Positions 56,224-64,000 of a stretch of DNA of 64,000 bases are shown here, piece by piece. A program made the translations under genes and the position numbers. The stretch spans positions 1-64,000 of the forward strand of contig NZ_JACJSA010000011.1 in assembly GCF_014697545.1 (NCBI RefSeq). Reading direction: 5' to 3'. Numbering within the stretch: position 1 is the stretch's first letter; every line of letters begins with the position of its first letter. The stretch is from Oscillatoria sp. FACHB-1407 (GTDB lineage: Bacteria > Cyanobacteriota > Cyanobacteriia > Elainellales > Elainellaceae). The notes beneath the pieces were generated by a model. That model saw only the letters and a list, made by a program, of their open reading frames with translations. It did not search any database and was not told the origin of the DNA.

Positions 56224-57120
56224 TCACAGGCGATTCATTTGTTCTGCTGATAAGCCCAACAGTTCTGCAACTTGTGCCATTGTCATTCCCGTCGCCAGCA
56301 AATTTCTAGCGGCTTGTAACACCTGAGCCTGAGCCTGTTCTTTTTCTAGCCGTTCCTGTTCTTTTTCTAGCCGTTCCTGTTCTGTATCGGTCAATTGCCA
56401 ATTGCCATTCTCATCACACCACCGTAACCATGTGCTGTGAACTCCCTCAAAGATTCCTTCCCAAAGTCCAAGCCCGATTTGCAGATCTGCTAACCAAACC
56501 AAAGGATTGCTCTGATGAATGGGCTGTTCTTGATACCGTCCTCCAACCCATTGAAAATAGCGTAGCCGTTGTTTTTGTCGGCTGTAAACCAGGTAATGCG
56601 GCACTCTCAATTGCTGTTCATACACTGTGAATTTTTCTAGAGGGCGTTCTGCCTGAGAAACTTGCAGATCGGTTGATAAGTCAGAAATCCCTTCTTCCAC
56701 TGCATCCTCGACTTGATAAAACCGCCCCAGGTCTTCTCGCTCGGTGCCAGGAGATAAAAACTCAATCACAACGTGAGGATTTTGTCCCTCTTGCCAGGTG
56801 ACATAACTACGCCGAAAATCTTGCCCATTGTAGAGCCTGGGAACGCCCACCGCTAAGAACCAATCGGGGCGCTTGTACCACAGTGGATGATGGACATCGT
56901 AGTAAAGGTTGAGGTCAGATCCGGTAAACCATTGATCGCGGGAGTATTCTGCCAGAGATAAGGTACGGCTCAGTAGTTGAGGCTGTAAATCATGAAATTC
57001 ATCTGGCAATCCCGGTTCTCCTATATATTCACTGGGCAAATCATACATAGTGGGCAGCGTCTCGCTGGGGGGACGAGGCGGCTCAGTTTGAGGAATGGAG
57101 TACCCGGTCTTCAGAGTCAT
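56224..57120 (-). CDS. Uma2-family (DUF820) protein with repeated coiled-coil tail
   Basis: 298 residues. The Uma2 domain (about 25-240) has SDLNLYYDVHHPLWYKRPDW, FLAVGVPRLYNGQDFRRSYV, WQEGQNPHVVIEFLSPGTER and LRVPHYLVYSRQKQRLRYFQ. The tail contains a tandem ERLEKEQ heptad (EQERLEKEQERLEKEQAQAQ) and a predicted helix-turn-helix-like end (MTMAQVAELLGLSAEQMNRL), a common tail in cyanobacterial Uma2 proteins. ATG at 57120. The 104 bases between its stop and the small membrane gene show nothing. Confidence 0.9.
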   Translation of the reverse strand: MTLKTGYSIPQTEPPRPPSETLPTMYDLPSEYIGEPGLPDEFHDLQPQLLSRTLSLAEYSRDQWFTGSDLNLYYDVHHPLWYKRPDWFLAVGVPRLYNGQDFRRSYVTWQEGQNPHVVIEFLSPGTEREDLGRFYQVEDAVEEGISDLSTDLQVSQAERPLEKFTVYEQQLRVPHYLVYSRQKQRLRYFQWVGGRYQEQPIHQSNPLVWLADLQIGLGLWEGIFEGVHSTWLRWCDENGNWQLTDTEQERLEKEQERLEKEQAQAQVLQAARNLLATGMTMAQVAELLGLSAEQMNRL

Positions 57121-57257
57121 GGCTGCACTGAGTGTTGATGTCTTCCATCTTATCTGGTTGTTATCAAAGATATAGGCGATCGCCCTCTTTTCCCATTCAC
57201 ACCCTTAACCTCTGCAATCTTGCATAGCTGCTTCGAGTTTGGGAATATGCGGCTAGT

Positions 57258-57336
57258 GATGGGTTGATGGGTTGATGGGTTGATGGGTAAAGAAGAATCT
57301 TACTCATCCACCCTCCCACTCATCCACCCTCCCACT
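57258..57336. repeat. Low-complexity tandem repeats upstream of TPR-CHAT gene
   Basis: Unit GATGGGTT repeats almost four times (57258-57289), and a 16-bp unit, CATCCACCCTCCCACT, is present twice (57305-57336). The two blocks are partly complementary (GATGGGT versus ACCC). They fill much of the 278-base gap before the gene at 57399 and may affect its promoter. Confidence 0.8.
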
Positions 57337-57398
57337 CGTCCCCTCACCCACTCCATCACTTCCCCGCTCCCCCCACTCCATCACTCCCAAACCCTCCC

Positions 57399-58904
57399 AT
57401 GAAGCCCCTACCTCATATGCTCTGGTCATCTTGCATCGCAGTTGCCACGACTTCAGGCGTGATTGCTGTACATCCTGCATTTGCTTCCCAGCGATTTGAA
57501 GACGCAACTGCTCCTCTACAACGCTCATTCGTTGCTCAAACGCCATCAGCAGAAGACCGACTAGCAGAAGCTGATCGCTTCTTACAGCAAGGCATTCAAC
57601 AATATGGTCGCAGCCCATTTCGAGAGGCGTTGCAGTCCTGGCAGATGGCTCTGGAACTTTATCGTGAAACTGGCGTTCGTGAAGCGTTTCCGCAAGAGAG
57701 CCGACAGGGAGAAGGCAATTCACTGGGCAATCTGGGCATTGCATACAGATCTCTAGGACAATATCAACGGGCGATTGACCATCTTGAGCAACAGTTAGTG
57801 ATTGTGCGCGAGATTGGCGATCGGCATGGTGAAGGGGTTGCATTGGGCAATCTGGGTATTGCATACGCTTCTCTGGGGCAATATCAACGGGCAGTCGGCT
57901 TCTTCGAACAAGCGTTAGTCATTGCACGAGAGATTGGTGATCGACGGGGGGAAGGTGCTGCATTGGACAATTTGGGCATTGCATATAGCTTTTTAGGACA
58001 ATATCAACGGGCGGTCGGCTCTTTTGAACAAGCGTTAGTCATCGCACGAGAGATTGGCGATCAACTAGTTGAAAGCAATATACTGGGAGATCTGGGCATT
58101 GCATACCGTAACCTAGGGCAATATCAACAGGCAATCAACTTCTCTGAACAAGCGTTAGTGATTGTGCGTGAAATTGGATATCGAGAGGGAGAAGGCAATG
58201 CACTGGGTAATCTGGGTAGTGCATATGTCTCTGTAGGGCAATATCAACGGGCGATCGCATACTATCAGCAAGCACTCGGTATTACTCAAGAGATTGGCGA
58301 TCGAGCAGGAGAAAGCAGTATTCTTAACAACATTGGTCGTTTGCTAGCTCAACAGAACCAGCCAGAATTGGCAATTGTGTTTCTCAAACAATCGGTGAAT
58401 GTGCGTGAGTCGATTCGGGGTGATATTCGCGGGTTATCTCAAGAGCTTCAGCAGTCTTACACAGAAACTATTGCCGATGATTATCGTGCTCTGGCTGATT
58501 TGTTGCTACAGCAAAATCGTATTTTAGAAGCGCAACGAGTGTTAGACCTGCTTAAAGTGCAAGAACTCGATGATTACCTACAAAATGTGCGCCGTACAGC
58601 ACAAACCCAAAGTGGTGTTGACCTGCTCAATCCTGAAGTTGAAATTCGCAATCGCACTGTTGCGATTGGGTATGAACTGGCAGACCTGCGTGCCATCCCC
58701 TATGCTCAGCTAACCAATCAACAACGCCAACGGATCGCTCAACTCAATGAGGCACAACGGACGATTATTAACGACTTTCAAGGGTTCATTAATAGCCCTG
58801 AAATTCAAGCTCTGATCGCTCAACTAGACGCTGATATTCGAGAACAGGATGTGCTGGCTGAACTCGATGAGTTTATCAACCTGCAAAACAACTGCGGGAT
58901 TTGA
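57399..58904 (+). CDS. Exported TPR protein, 5' part of a frameshifted TPR-CHAT gene
   Basis: 501 residues. Signal peptide (1-28, ending PAFAS), then about six TPR units of 40 residues with the repeated pattern LGQYQRAIDHLEQQLVIVRE, GDRxGEGxALGNLGIAY. A helical linker (about 310-490) precedes the expected CHAT domain. It ends abruptly at LQNNCGI, where homologues read L-x-x-QLRDLRQNVVLIYP into the CHAT domain; that continuation is present in the next frame. The mismatch lies in the run CTGCAAAACAACTG, so loss of one A explains it. The TPRs are nearly identical to each other at DNA level in places. Intact in the ancestor, split here. Confidence 0.85.
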   Translation: MKPLPHMLWSSCIAVATTSGVIAVHPAFASQRFEDATAPLQRSFVAQTPSAEDRLAEADRFLQQGIQQYGRSPFREALQSWQMALELYRETGVREAFPQESRQGEGNSLGNLGIAYRSLGQYQRAIDHLEQQLVIVREIGDRHGEGVALGNLGIAYASLGQYQRAVGFFEQALVIAREIGDRRGEGAALDNLGIAYSFLGQYQRAVGSFEQALVIAREIGDQLVESNILGDLGIAYRNLGQYQQAINFSEQALVIVREIGYREGEGNALGNLGSAYVSVGQYQRAIAYYQQALGITQEIGDRAGESSILNNIGRLLAQQNQPELAIVFLKQSVNVRESIRGDIRGLSQELQQSYTETIADDYRALADLLLQQNRILEAQRVLDLLKVQELDDYLQNVRRTAQTQSGVDLLNPEVEIRNRTVAIGYELADLRAIPYAQLTNQQRQRIAQLNEAQRTIINDFQGFINSPEIQALIAQLDADIREQDVLAELDEFINLQNNCGI

Positions 58905-60007
58905 GGCAAAATGTAGTGCTCATCTATCCACTGATCCTGCCCGATCGCCTGGAACTGGTCTTGATTACGCCCAACAGCGAACCTGCTCGTTATCCTGTTC
59001 CAGTCACTCAAGCTGAACTCAATGCTGCGATCGTTGCCTTTCGACAAGCCCTCACCGATCCCACCAGTGGCGCCCCCAGAGCCGTTGCCCAACAACTCTA
59101 TCAATGGCTGATTGCACCGATGAGAGACGACCTGGAGGCGATTGATGCAGAAACGATTCTCTATGCTCCAGACGGGGCGTTGCGCTACGTTCCTCTGGCG
59201 GCACTCCATGATGGCGACCAATGGCTGATCGAACGCTTTCGCATCAATCACATCACCGCTGCCAGTCTGCAAGATTTCACCCTCCGCCCTGATCCCCAAC
59301 CCCAAATTTTAGCCGCTGCCTTTAGTGAAGGTTCCTTCCAGTTTCAAGTCGGACAACGCTCCTTTTCCTTCGGGGGTTTACCCTTTGCAGGTATAGAAGT
59401 GGAGAAACTGGCAGAGGCTTTCCCTGGTACGACTCAATTTATCAACGATGCCTTTAGCCGCACTGCCGTTGAACCTGCTATGGATAGCCACACCATTGTT
59501 CATCTGGCGACCCACGCCACATTTATTCCGGGGTCTGCCAGTGATTCATTTATCCTGTTTGGCAATGGCGATCGCCTCACATTACAAGAAATCAAAGAAC
59601 AGTGGCAAGGACGGTTCAATCAAGTCGATTTAATTGTCTTAAGTGCCTGTGAAACGGGTTTAGGTGATGCAGGCTTAGGAACGGGTGAGGAAATTTTGGG
59701 CTTTGGCTATCTCATGCAAGAAGCCGGAGCAGAAGCGGCGATCGCTTCCCTCTGGCAAGTGGATGATGGCGGAACGCAGGTGCTGATGAATGCCTTTTAT
59801 GCAGGTTTAGGAAACGGCATGACTAAAGCGGAGGCACTGCGGCAGGCACAAATCGCTCTGATTACCGGAGACTTTACTGCTGTCGGCAGTGACAGAGGCA
59901 CGATCGAAATTCTCAGCACTCGTACAGGTTTACCGCAAAACGTGAGCGATCGCCTCGACCATCCCTACTACTGGGCACCCTTCATCCTGATTGGCAATGG
60001 CTTGTAA
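58901..60007 (+). CDS. CHAT domain, 3' part of the frameshifted TPR-CHAT gene
   Basis: 368 residues counted from a TTG that overlaps the preceding TGA in a TTGA arrangement. The family begins earlier, in LRDLRQNVVLIYPLILPDRL, so this is best read as the second half of one broken gene. The caspase-like dyad is present: HTIVHLATHATF and LIVLSACETGLGDAG, then EAAIASLWQVDDGGTQVLMN and the typical end HPYYWAPFILIGNG. The catalytic half looks under selection, with no other lesions. Re-initiation at the TTGA overlap could still yield a cytoplasmic CHAT fragment. Confidence 0.8.
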   Translation: MRQNVVLIYPLILPDRLELVLITPNSEPARYPVPVTQAELNAAIVAFRQALTDPTSGAPRAVAQQLYQWLIAPMRDDLEAIDAETILYAPDGALRYVPLAALHDGDQWLIERFRINHITAASLQDFTLRPDPQPQILAAAFSEGSFQFQVGQRSFSFGGLPFAGIEVEKLAEAFPGTTQFINDAFSRTAVEPAMDSHTIVHLATHATFIPGSASDSFILFGNGDRLTLQEIKEQWQGRFNQVDLIVLSACETGLGDAGLGTGEEILGFGYLMQEAGAEAAIASLWQVDDGGTQVLMNAFYAGLGNGMTKAEALRQAQIALITGDFTAVGSDRGTIEILSTRTGLPQNVSDRLDHPYYWAPFILIGNGL

Positions 60008-60096
60008 CTGGGTGCGATCGCTTTTCTGAGAAGGTCATAGGCGGTGGATGGCAGGTGGTATAGCAACAACTATCCGCGTCCTGCCATAACTCGTAC

Positions 60097-60116
60097 AGAC
60101 GCGATTAATCGCGTTT
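60097..60116. repeat. Intergenic copy of the 20-bp palindromic repeat
   Basis: AGACGCGATTAATCGCGTTT, one base from the perfect palindrome found at 35146 and 42457. Here it is in a non-coding gap, which shows the family is dispersed. Confidence 0.8.
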
Positions 60117-60141
60117 CTTCTACCCCTTACCCCTTCATACC

Positions 60142-60189
60142 CCTACTCCCCTACTCAATCACTCCCCTACTCCCCTACTCAATCACTCC
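60142..60189. repeat. 24-bp pyrimidine-rich tandem repeat, two copies
   Basis: Two exact copies of a 24-bp unit beginning CCTACTCCCCTACTC and ending ATCACTCC, in the 253-base gap between the CHAT end and the TPR gene. The motif CTCCC/CACTCC also occurs in the gap at 57304-57390. Confidence 0.85.
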
Positions 60190-60260
60190 CTCTTTTTGCA
60201 TACCTCCTCTACAGCCAGGATTATGACCGCTCGAACGGACAGGCTAATGGAGATTCAATC

Positions 60261-61322
60261 ATGGTTTTCTCAATTTCTCACCTCACATCGTTGGCTGCAC
60301 TCCCTTTCAATCGTCTCTTACAATCCTTCACTACAACAACACCCATCAATCATCAACCTGAAATCAATCAGCTTCATAAAAAAGGTTGGCAACACTACAA
60401 TGCTGAACAATTTGAAGAAGCATGGTTTACCTTCCAGCAATTGCTGCATCTCTATCAATCCCTTGGCGATGAGATTGGCATGGGTGAAGCCCTCAATCAA
60501 CTGAGCCTGATTGCCCTCCGCTCAGGTGAATCTGCCAAAGCTCTCAACTGCTGCCAGCTTGCGCTTAGAATTGCTGAAACAGCAGAAAATACTAAACTGT
60601 TAGGTAACAGTTTGAGCTTGTTAGGTTTGATTTATCAAAACAAAAACCAATCTGAACACGCTCTAAAAACCTATCAAAAAGCATTGGAAGTATTTGTTGA
60701 GTTAGCTGATGAGTTCAACATTGGACGCACCCTCAACAACTTGGGCGCAATCCACAGCACCTTAGGACAGAGCGATCGCGCTCAACAGTTATGCTTAACT
60801 GCCGCTGGTATTCTTGAAGCCATTCGCGATCAAGAAGGACAAGCAACCGCTCTCTATAACGCTGGCACGGCTTATCAGAAATTAGGCTGCTACACTCAAG
60901 CCCGCAGGTATCTGGTCAAAGCTCAAGCAATTCGCACTGCTATTGGTGATTTCTCTGGAGAAGCTGCGATCGCCACTGCTCTTGGAGAAATTGAAGTCCA
61001 ACTGGGACAACCCTTCTCTGCAATTTGCTGCTATCAAGAAGCCTTAGACCTTTACCAGGAGTTGGGCGACAGCCATCATCAAGCCCTAACAACAGAACGC
61101 ATCGCTGCACTTTATCAGCAAGAAGGATTACCTCTTTCTGCGTTCGAGTCTTATCAAACCGCTATTGACTTGTACAAAAGTTCAAACGATGAAACAGGAG
61201 CAGGGCGAGCACTCAACCAACTTAAAACTGTGTATGCACATATGGGTAGCCCAGAATATGCATTAGCCTGCCCTTCACAATCAATCGGTGGATTAGAAAC
61301 CAAAATTGAAATGGTTTGTTGA
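60261..61322 (+). CDS. TPR-repeat protein
   Basis: 353 residues with about seven tetratricopeptide units (NSLSLLGLIYQNKNQSEHAL, RTLNNLGAIHSTLGQSDRAQ, TALYNAGTAYQKLGCYTQAR and so on). No CHAT or other effector domain follows. The N-terminal 30 residues are weakly hydrophobic but not a clear signal peptide. ATG at 60261 has GGAG nine bases upstream. It is probably a scaffold protein. It lies directly after the broken TPR-CHAT gene and is of related but not identical TPR type. Confidence 0.88.
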   Translation: MVFSISHLTSLAALPFNRLLQSFTTTTPINHQPEINQLHKKGWQHYNAEQFEEAWFTFQQLLHLYQSLGDEIGMGEALNQLSLIALRSGESAKALNCCQLALRIAETAENTKLLGNSLSLLGLIYQNKNQSEHALKTYQKALEVFVELADEFNIGRTLNNLGAIHSTLGQSDRAQQLCLTAAGILEAIRDQEGQATALYNAGTAYQKLGCYTQARRYLVKAQAIRTAIGDFSGEAAIATALGEIEVQLGQPFSAICCYQEALDLYQELGDSHHQALTTERIAALYQQEGLPLSAFESYQTAIDLYKSSNDETGAGRALNQLKTVYAHMGSPEYALACPSQSIGGLETKIEMVC

Positions 61323-62190
61323 AACAGAACAGGCGAAGCTGAGCAATCCTCACATTCATCGTGTTGTTGAGTTACGCAGAACTGCTTATCATTTCACTCA
61401 TGCAGGGGACAAGGACGAAGGCACATAAATCCGGGTCAATCTGGCGACCCTTGTGATATCTGCGAAGCAGCGCACATGAATGGGAGTATCAGTTCCTACC
61501 TTGTGATACACCACCAATACCCCAAAGACATTTGATTAAGCAGTTTAAACTCAACGGCTATAGCAAACTGATGGATTCTAACAGCCATCACCTTTTGTCC
61601 CATGTAATGCTTGTGCCTACTGAGCCGATAACATTCCACATTTGCGACATTTCTCAGGCAGCGATCGCGTTTTCTCAGACGATCGACTGATATCAGGGGG
61701 TAATTGAAGCGAAGACACTGTTGGTGAAACATTAGTTAACACACTCAAAGACCTGAATCTTCGTCGTTCCCTAGCTGAAACTCATTGGTTTTCTCAAGTC
61801 GAACAACGACGGAATAGGTAGTTCAGCCATGAAGCAATAATTCGCCAACAGTGTCAGCGAACGTGCTATGAGGGGCAATTAGAATCAAGGCAAAGCCTGA
61901 AACGGCGTAAATTCGTTAACTGGTAGAGGTAAATTTGAGTCAAATTGAGATTTAACAGTACAATTGGACTAGCTAAAACCCATGCTAGGTAAAGATTTCA
62001 GCCTAATTGCCCTTGATGACAGCCTCGCTTCAACTACCTTGATTACGTCTAGAATTCTGAGGGCCATAGTATAGATTTTTCTTTGGGTTTGTGATAAGTA
62101 TTGAAACCATTGCAACCAGTGCTAGAGCGACCTGATTGATTTGAATCCCCAATATAAACCTTCTTCTTTGGCAGGGAGTCGTTATCTAGC
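61323..62190. other. 868-base gap with no recognisable gene
   Basis: Both strands were read. The longest frame here (minus strand, 61496-61732) has no ribosome-binding site or family resemblance, and short protein-like stretches such as RQQCQRTCYEGQLESRQSLK (about 61850) cannot be assigned. It probably contains decayed sequence plus the promoter of the TIR-NB-ARC gene. Confidence 0.6.
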
Positions 62191-64000
62191 ATGAAGGGAA
62201 TTTTTCTGTCTTATGCGCGTTCTGATGATGAGCCATTTGTAAAACGGCTCTATGAGGATTTAACCGAACGAGGATTTCAGGTTTGGTGGGATCGCCAGTC
62301 AATGCCCAGTCGAGCTTTGACCTTTTTGCAGGAGATTCGAGATGCGATTGACCAGGCAGATCGACTGATCTTAGTCGTAGGACCTGCGGCAGTAAAGTCG
62401 AACTATGTACGGCCAGAGTGGCTATATGCTCTCAGTGTTTGTAAGGTTGTAACTCCCCTCTTGCGAATAGGAGATTACAACCTTTTGCAAGAGTTTCCGC
62501 CTGAACTGGCAAGACTGCATTGTCCCGATTGTCGTGAGCAGCGTCCTTATGAAGAGGCTTTAGCAGAAGTACTACGGGTGCTGAATGACCCAATCCCACC
62601 ACTGGGTAACTTAGTTGGTGTGCCAGAGTTACCGCCTCATTATTTATCTCGATCTGAGAATCTACAGGCATTAGAAAACCTTCTATTGGCGGATGCTAAT
62701 CGACCTGTCGTGATGACAGGTACGAGTCGTAAGGTCGGACTATGCGGCATGGGTGGTGCTGGTAAATCGGTGATTGCCTCTGGTTTGGCACGGGATTGTG
62801 AAGTTCGACGTTCGTTTTCGGATGGAATTTTTTGGTTAACCGTAGGTCAAGAGCCGACCTTAACTACATTGCAAATTCAGCTTGCTCAAGCCTTGGGTAG
62901 CGATCGCCAGATCTTTGAAGACGTTCGAGAAGGAAAAGAACATCTCCGTGAGTTACTAATCGATAAAGTTTGTCTTTTGATTCTAGATGACATCTGGCAA
63001 CTAGAGCAGGCAGATGCGTTCGATGTACTGGGTCAACGTTGCCGCATGGTGGTTACCACCCGCGATCGCGGCTTACTCACGGCGATCGGCGCAGTTGAAT
63101 ATCCTTTAGATGTTTTGAGTGCCGAGCAGTCATTGCTGCTGCTGGCACAGTGGGCAGATCAGGCAGTCGAAACGTTGCCCGATCAAGCTCATGAAACGGC
63201 GAAAGAGTGTGGATACTTGCCATTGGCACTATCGATGGCAGGGGCAATGGTGCGGGGTAAGCCCGATCGCTGGGATAATGTTCTGAGCCGCCTTCGCAGT
63301 GCCGACTTAGAAAAAATTCGGCAAGAGTTTCCTGGCTATCCCTATCCCAATCTACTGCGATCGCTCACGGTGAGTGTTGATGCCCTTGAGCCAACGGTTC
63401 GCACTCGCTATCTAGACTTTGCTGTGTTCCCCGAAGACACTGCGATTCCTGAAGCCGTTTTACAAACCTTCTGGCAGTCAGTTGGGTTAGATGCCTACGA
63501 TACGCAGGATGTATTGGATGAATTGGTCAAGCGATCGCTCCTGCGTCGAGATGAGCGCGGTTATCTCAGCCTGCACGACCTCCAGAGAGACTATCTGCAA
63601 AAACAAGCCGACCTACCGACTCTCCATACGCGCTTGTTGAATGCTTATGCTGCAAAATGTCCAGCAGGATGGTCAACCGGACCAGACGATGGCTATTTCC
63701 TTGACCACGTAATCTATCACTTGTCGATAGTGGCACGGCAGGATGAAATTGACCAAACCCTCGTGAACTTTGAGTTCTTAAGCAAGCGTCTCGCACAAGG
63801 TAACCCCAGCGCATTGATTGCCGACTTTCAATATGCATCTCCTGGGTTGCAGCCGCTTACTCAAACGCTACAGTTAGCTACCAGTCTAGTTGGCAATGAC
63901 CCAGCCCAGCTTAAGAGTCAACTCGTTGGTCGGTTGGGGCATCTGCGAGAGGCATCAATTCAACACTTTGTTGAAACGCTCAAGCAAGACAAAACTCAAC
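62191..64000 (+). CDS. TIR-NB-ARC (STAND) protein, 3' end outside window
   Basis: 603 codons are visible before the window ends. The TIR domain (about 1-140) begins MKGIFLSYARSDDEPFVKRL and has GFQVWWDRQSMPSR; E76 in YVRPEWLYAL occupies the position of the catalytic glutamate of TIR NADases. The NB-ARC ATPase (about 165-480) has Walker A GMGGAGKS (K192), Walker B CLLILDDIW, RNBS-B-like MVVTTRD, GLPL-like GYLPLALSMAG and an MHD-like LHDLQRDYL. A helical region follows; in cyanobacterial relatives this is commonly followed by WD40 or TPR sensor repeats. Such proteins act as NAD-depleting immune switches. GGGAG lies 12 bases before the ATG. The minus-strand frame at 63566-63838 is its shadow. 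Confidence 0.9.
   Translation, partial: MKGIFLSYARSDDEPFVKRLYEDLTERGFQVWWDRQSMPSRALTFLQEIRDAIDQADRLILVVGPAAVKSNYVRPEWLYALSVCKVVTPLLRIGDYNLLQEFPPELARLHCPDCREQRPYEEALAEVLRVLNDPIPPLGNLVGVPELPPHYLSRSENLQALENLLLADANRPVVMTGTSRKVGLCGMGGAGKSVIASGLARDCEVRRSFSDGIFWLTVGQEPTLTTLQIQLAQALGSDRQIFEDVREGKEHLRELLIDKVCLLILDDIWQLEQADAFDVLGQRCRMVVTTRDRGLLTAIGAVEYPLDVLSAEQSLLLLAQWADQAVETLPDQAHETAKECGYLPLALSMAGAMVRGKPDRWDNVLSRLRSADLEKIRQEFPGYPYPNLLRSLTVSVDALEPTVRTRYLDFAVFPEDTAIPEAVLQTFWQSVGLDAYDTQDVLDELVKRSLLRRDERGYLSLHDLQRDYLQKQADLPTLHTRLLNAYAAKCPAGWSTGPDDGYFLDHVIYHLSIVARQDEIDQTLVNFEFLSKRLAQGNPSALIADFQYASPGLQPLTQTLQLATSLVGNDPAQLKSQLVGRLGHLREASIQHFVETLKQDKTQ

Noticed and set aside
57304-57864. Minus-strand frame opposite the TPR gene (186 codons)
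   Set aside because: It overlaps the clear signal peptide and TPR coding region on the plus strand and consists of antisense of the repeat units.
61496-61732. Minus-strand frame of 78 codons in the gap before the TIR gene
   Set aside because: No recognisable domain, no ribosome-binding site and no conserved-looking composition; treated as non-coding.

Overview
The window comes from a cyanobacterium, most likely a filamentous non-marine lineage. The evidence is the very frequent HIP1-like octamer GCGATCGC throughout, the cyanobacterial palindromic and C-rich dispersed repeats, and many cyanobacteria-typical families (multi-GAF NarX-like kinases, CHAT/TPR proteins, DUF1822, DUF928, Uma2, two-partner-secretion exoproteins with a GRGGLPP C-terminal motif, RTX proteins). 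No rRNA, tRNA or CRISPR array was recognised.

Region 1 (1-10.2 kb) is signalling: two very large sensor histidine kinases of the HisKA_3/NarX class (six GAF plus one PAS domain; and three PAS plus one GAF), two NarL/FixJ response regulators (one cut by the window edge), and a stand-alone ParB-like protein.

Region 2 (10.3-25.3 kb) is an accessory island with many broken genes. It holds an IS110 remnant, a TetR regulator plus alpha/beta hydrolase flanked on both sides by sites that look like integron attC recombination sites, and an Ohr gene with an in-frame amber stop. A minus-strand run encodes azoreductase, Tat-exported amine oxidase and MATE pump. It also carries two related AraC regulators, a LuxR-type regulator, an IS1-like element interrupted by a dead IS256-like element, a shattered nitroreductase, one intact isochorismatase-family hydrolase and one decayed copy. 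The recurring theme is redox and xenobiotic metabolism with local regulators.

Region 3 (25.5-56 kb) is a cell-envelope and secretion region. It starts with a membrane-anchored coiled-coil NERD protein. RTX/calcium-binding repeat proteins and three large two-partner-secretion (TpsA) exoproteins follow. A TPR-CHAT protease-like protein is encoded 12 bases downstream of one TpsA gene and upstream of another. Further along is a tightly overlapping operon: sigma-like protein, DUF1822, CHAT-CHASE2 and DUF928. A secreted subtilisin lies next to it. No TpsB outer-membrane transporter is present in the window.

Region 4 (56-64 kb) has a Uma2 protein, a second TPR-CHAT gene split by an apparent one-base loss in an A run, a TPR protein, about 0.87 kb without a recognisable gene, and the first 603 codons of a TIR-NB-ARC STAND protein that runs off the right edge.

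The best candidates for a poorly described system are the CHAT / TpsA / sigma-like / DUF1822 / CHASE2 / DUF928 region, the TIR-NB-ARC protein, the NERD membrane protein, and the attC-flanked TetR-hydrolase cassette.
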